From Moraxellaceae bacterium (GTDB taxonomy: Bacteria; Pseudomonadota; Gammaproteobacteria; Pseudomonadales; Moraxellaceae), in assembly GCA_030684415.1 (NCBI GenBank), contig JAUXNL010000042.1, positions 1-7,245 on the forward strand: a stretch of DNA of 7,245 nucleotides. The letters run 5' to 3'. Below the pieces are notes generated by a model that did not search any database, had not been told where the DNA came from, and saw only the letters and a program-made list of their open reading frames with translations. Shown piece after piece: positions 7,225 to 7,245 of the stretch (the stretch's first letter is position 1; the number at the start of each line of letters is the position of its first letter). A program made the translations under genes and the position numbers.

Positions 7225-7241
7225 CCCCGCTTTGCGGGGTT
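7225..7241 (+). terminator. GC-rich hairpin near the window end, terminator-like
   Basis: CCCCGC (7225-7230) and GCGGGG (7234-7239) form a 6-bp hairpin with a TTT loop, followed by only two T. The 5' arm also overlaps TCGCC (7222-7226), which can pair with GGCGA (7206-7210). It may be a weak terminator or simply the far part of the dispersed repeat that begins near 7165. The window ends too soon to decide. Confidence 0.35.
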
Positions 7242-7245
7242 CCCT

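Larger units (their letters stand above)
7023..7245. other. 3' flank without a gene, made of repeat-like hairpins
   Basis: No plausible gene begins or ends in this stretch. Besides the hairpins listed separately it contains TCTC-TGC-GAGA (near 7131-7141) followed by GGGG, which looks like a worn fragment of the CCCTCTCCC/GGGAGAGGG motif at 7033-7053. The stretch separates the cluster from whatever lies downstream. Confidence 0.6.

Overview
This is a high-GC chromosomal window, most likely from a proteobacterium. Codon use is G/C-biased at third positions, the proteins resemble beta/gammaproteobacterial versions of their families, and the 3' flank carries dispersed stem-loop repeats of a kind I recall from such genomes. 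I cannot name the genus. There are no RNA genes, CRISPR arrays, insertion sequences or phage genes.

Three plus-strand genes fill almost all of it. (1) 10-3321 encodes a 1103-residue fusion of a transglutaminase-like cysteine hydrolase with a DUF2126 domain. (2) 3614-6100 encodes an 828-residue fusion of a circularly permuted ATP-grasp domain with an alpha-E domain. (3) 6111-7022 encodes a 303-residue stand-alone transglutaminase-like protein. Genes 2 and 3 are 10 nt apart and should be one transcript. Genes 1 and 2 are separated by 292 nt of stem-loop-rich, apparently non-coding DNA that includes a 51-nt near-perfect palindrome. The last 223 nt hold two hairpin repeats that mark the end of the cluster.

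The set matches a conserved but biochemically uncharacterised bacterial module. From memory, mycobacteria have equivalents (Rv2566, Rv2567, Rv2569c). Comparative genomics has proposed that the ATP-grasp/alpha-E protein and related ligase-like domains make amide bonds in a peptide or peptide tag, and that the transglutaminase-fold partners cut, trim or transfer the product. All key motifs I checked are intact: two Cys-His-Asp triads, the ATP-grasp conserved blocks and the alpha-E blocks. No signal peptides or membrane segments are visible, so the system is probably cytoplasmic. The proteasome-like Anbu peptidase found beside some relatives is not in this window. The substrate is unknown, which makes this a real but already partly described 'dark' system.
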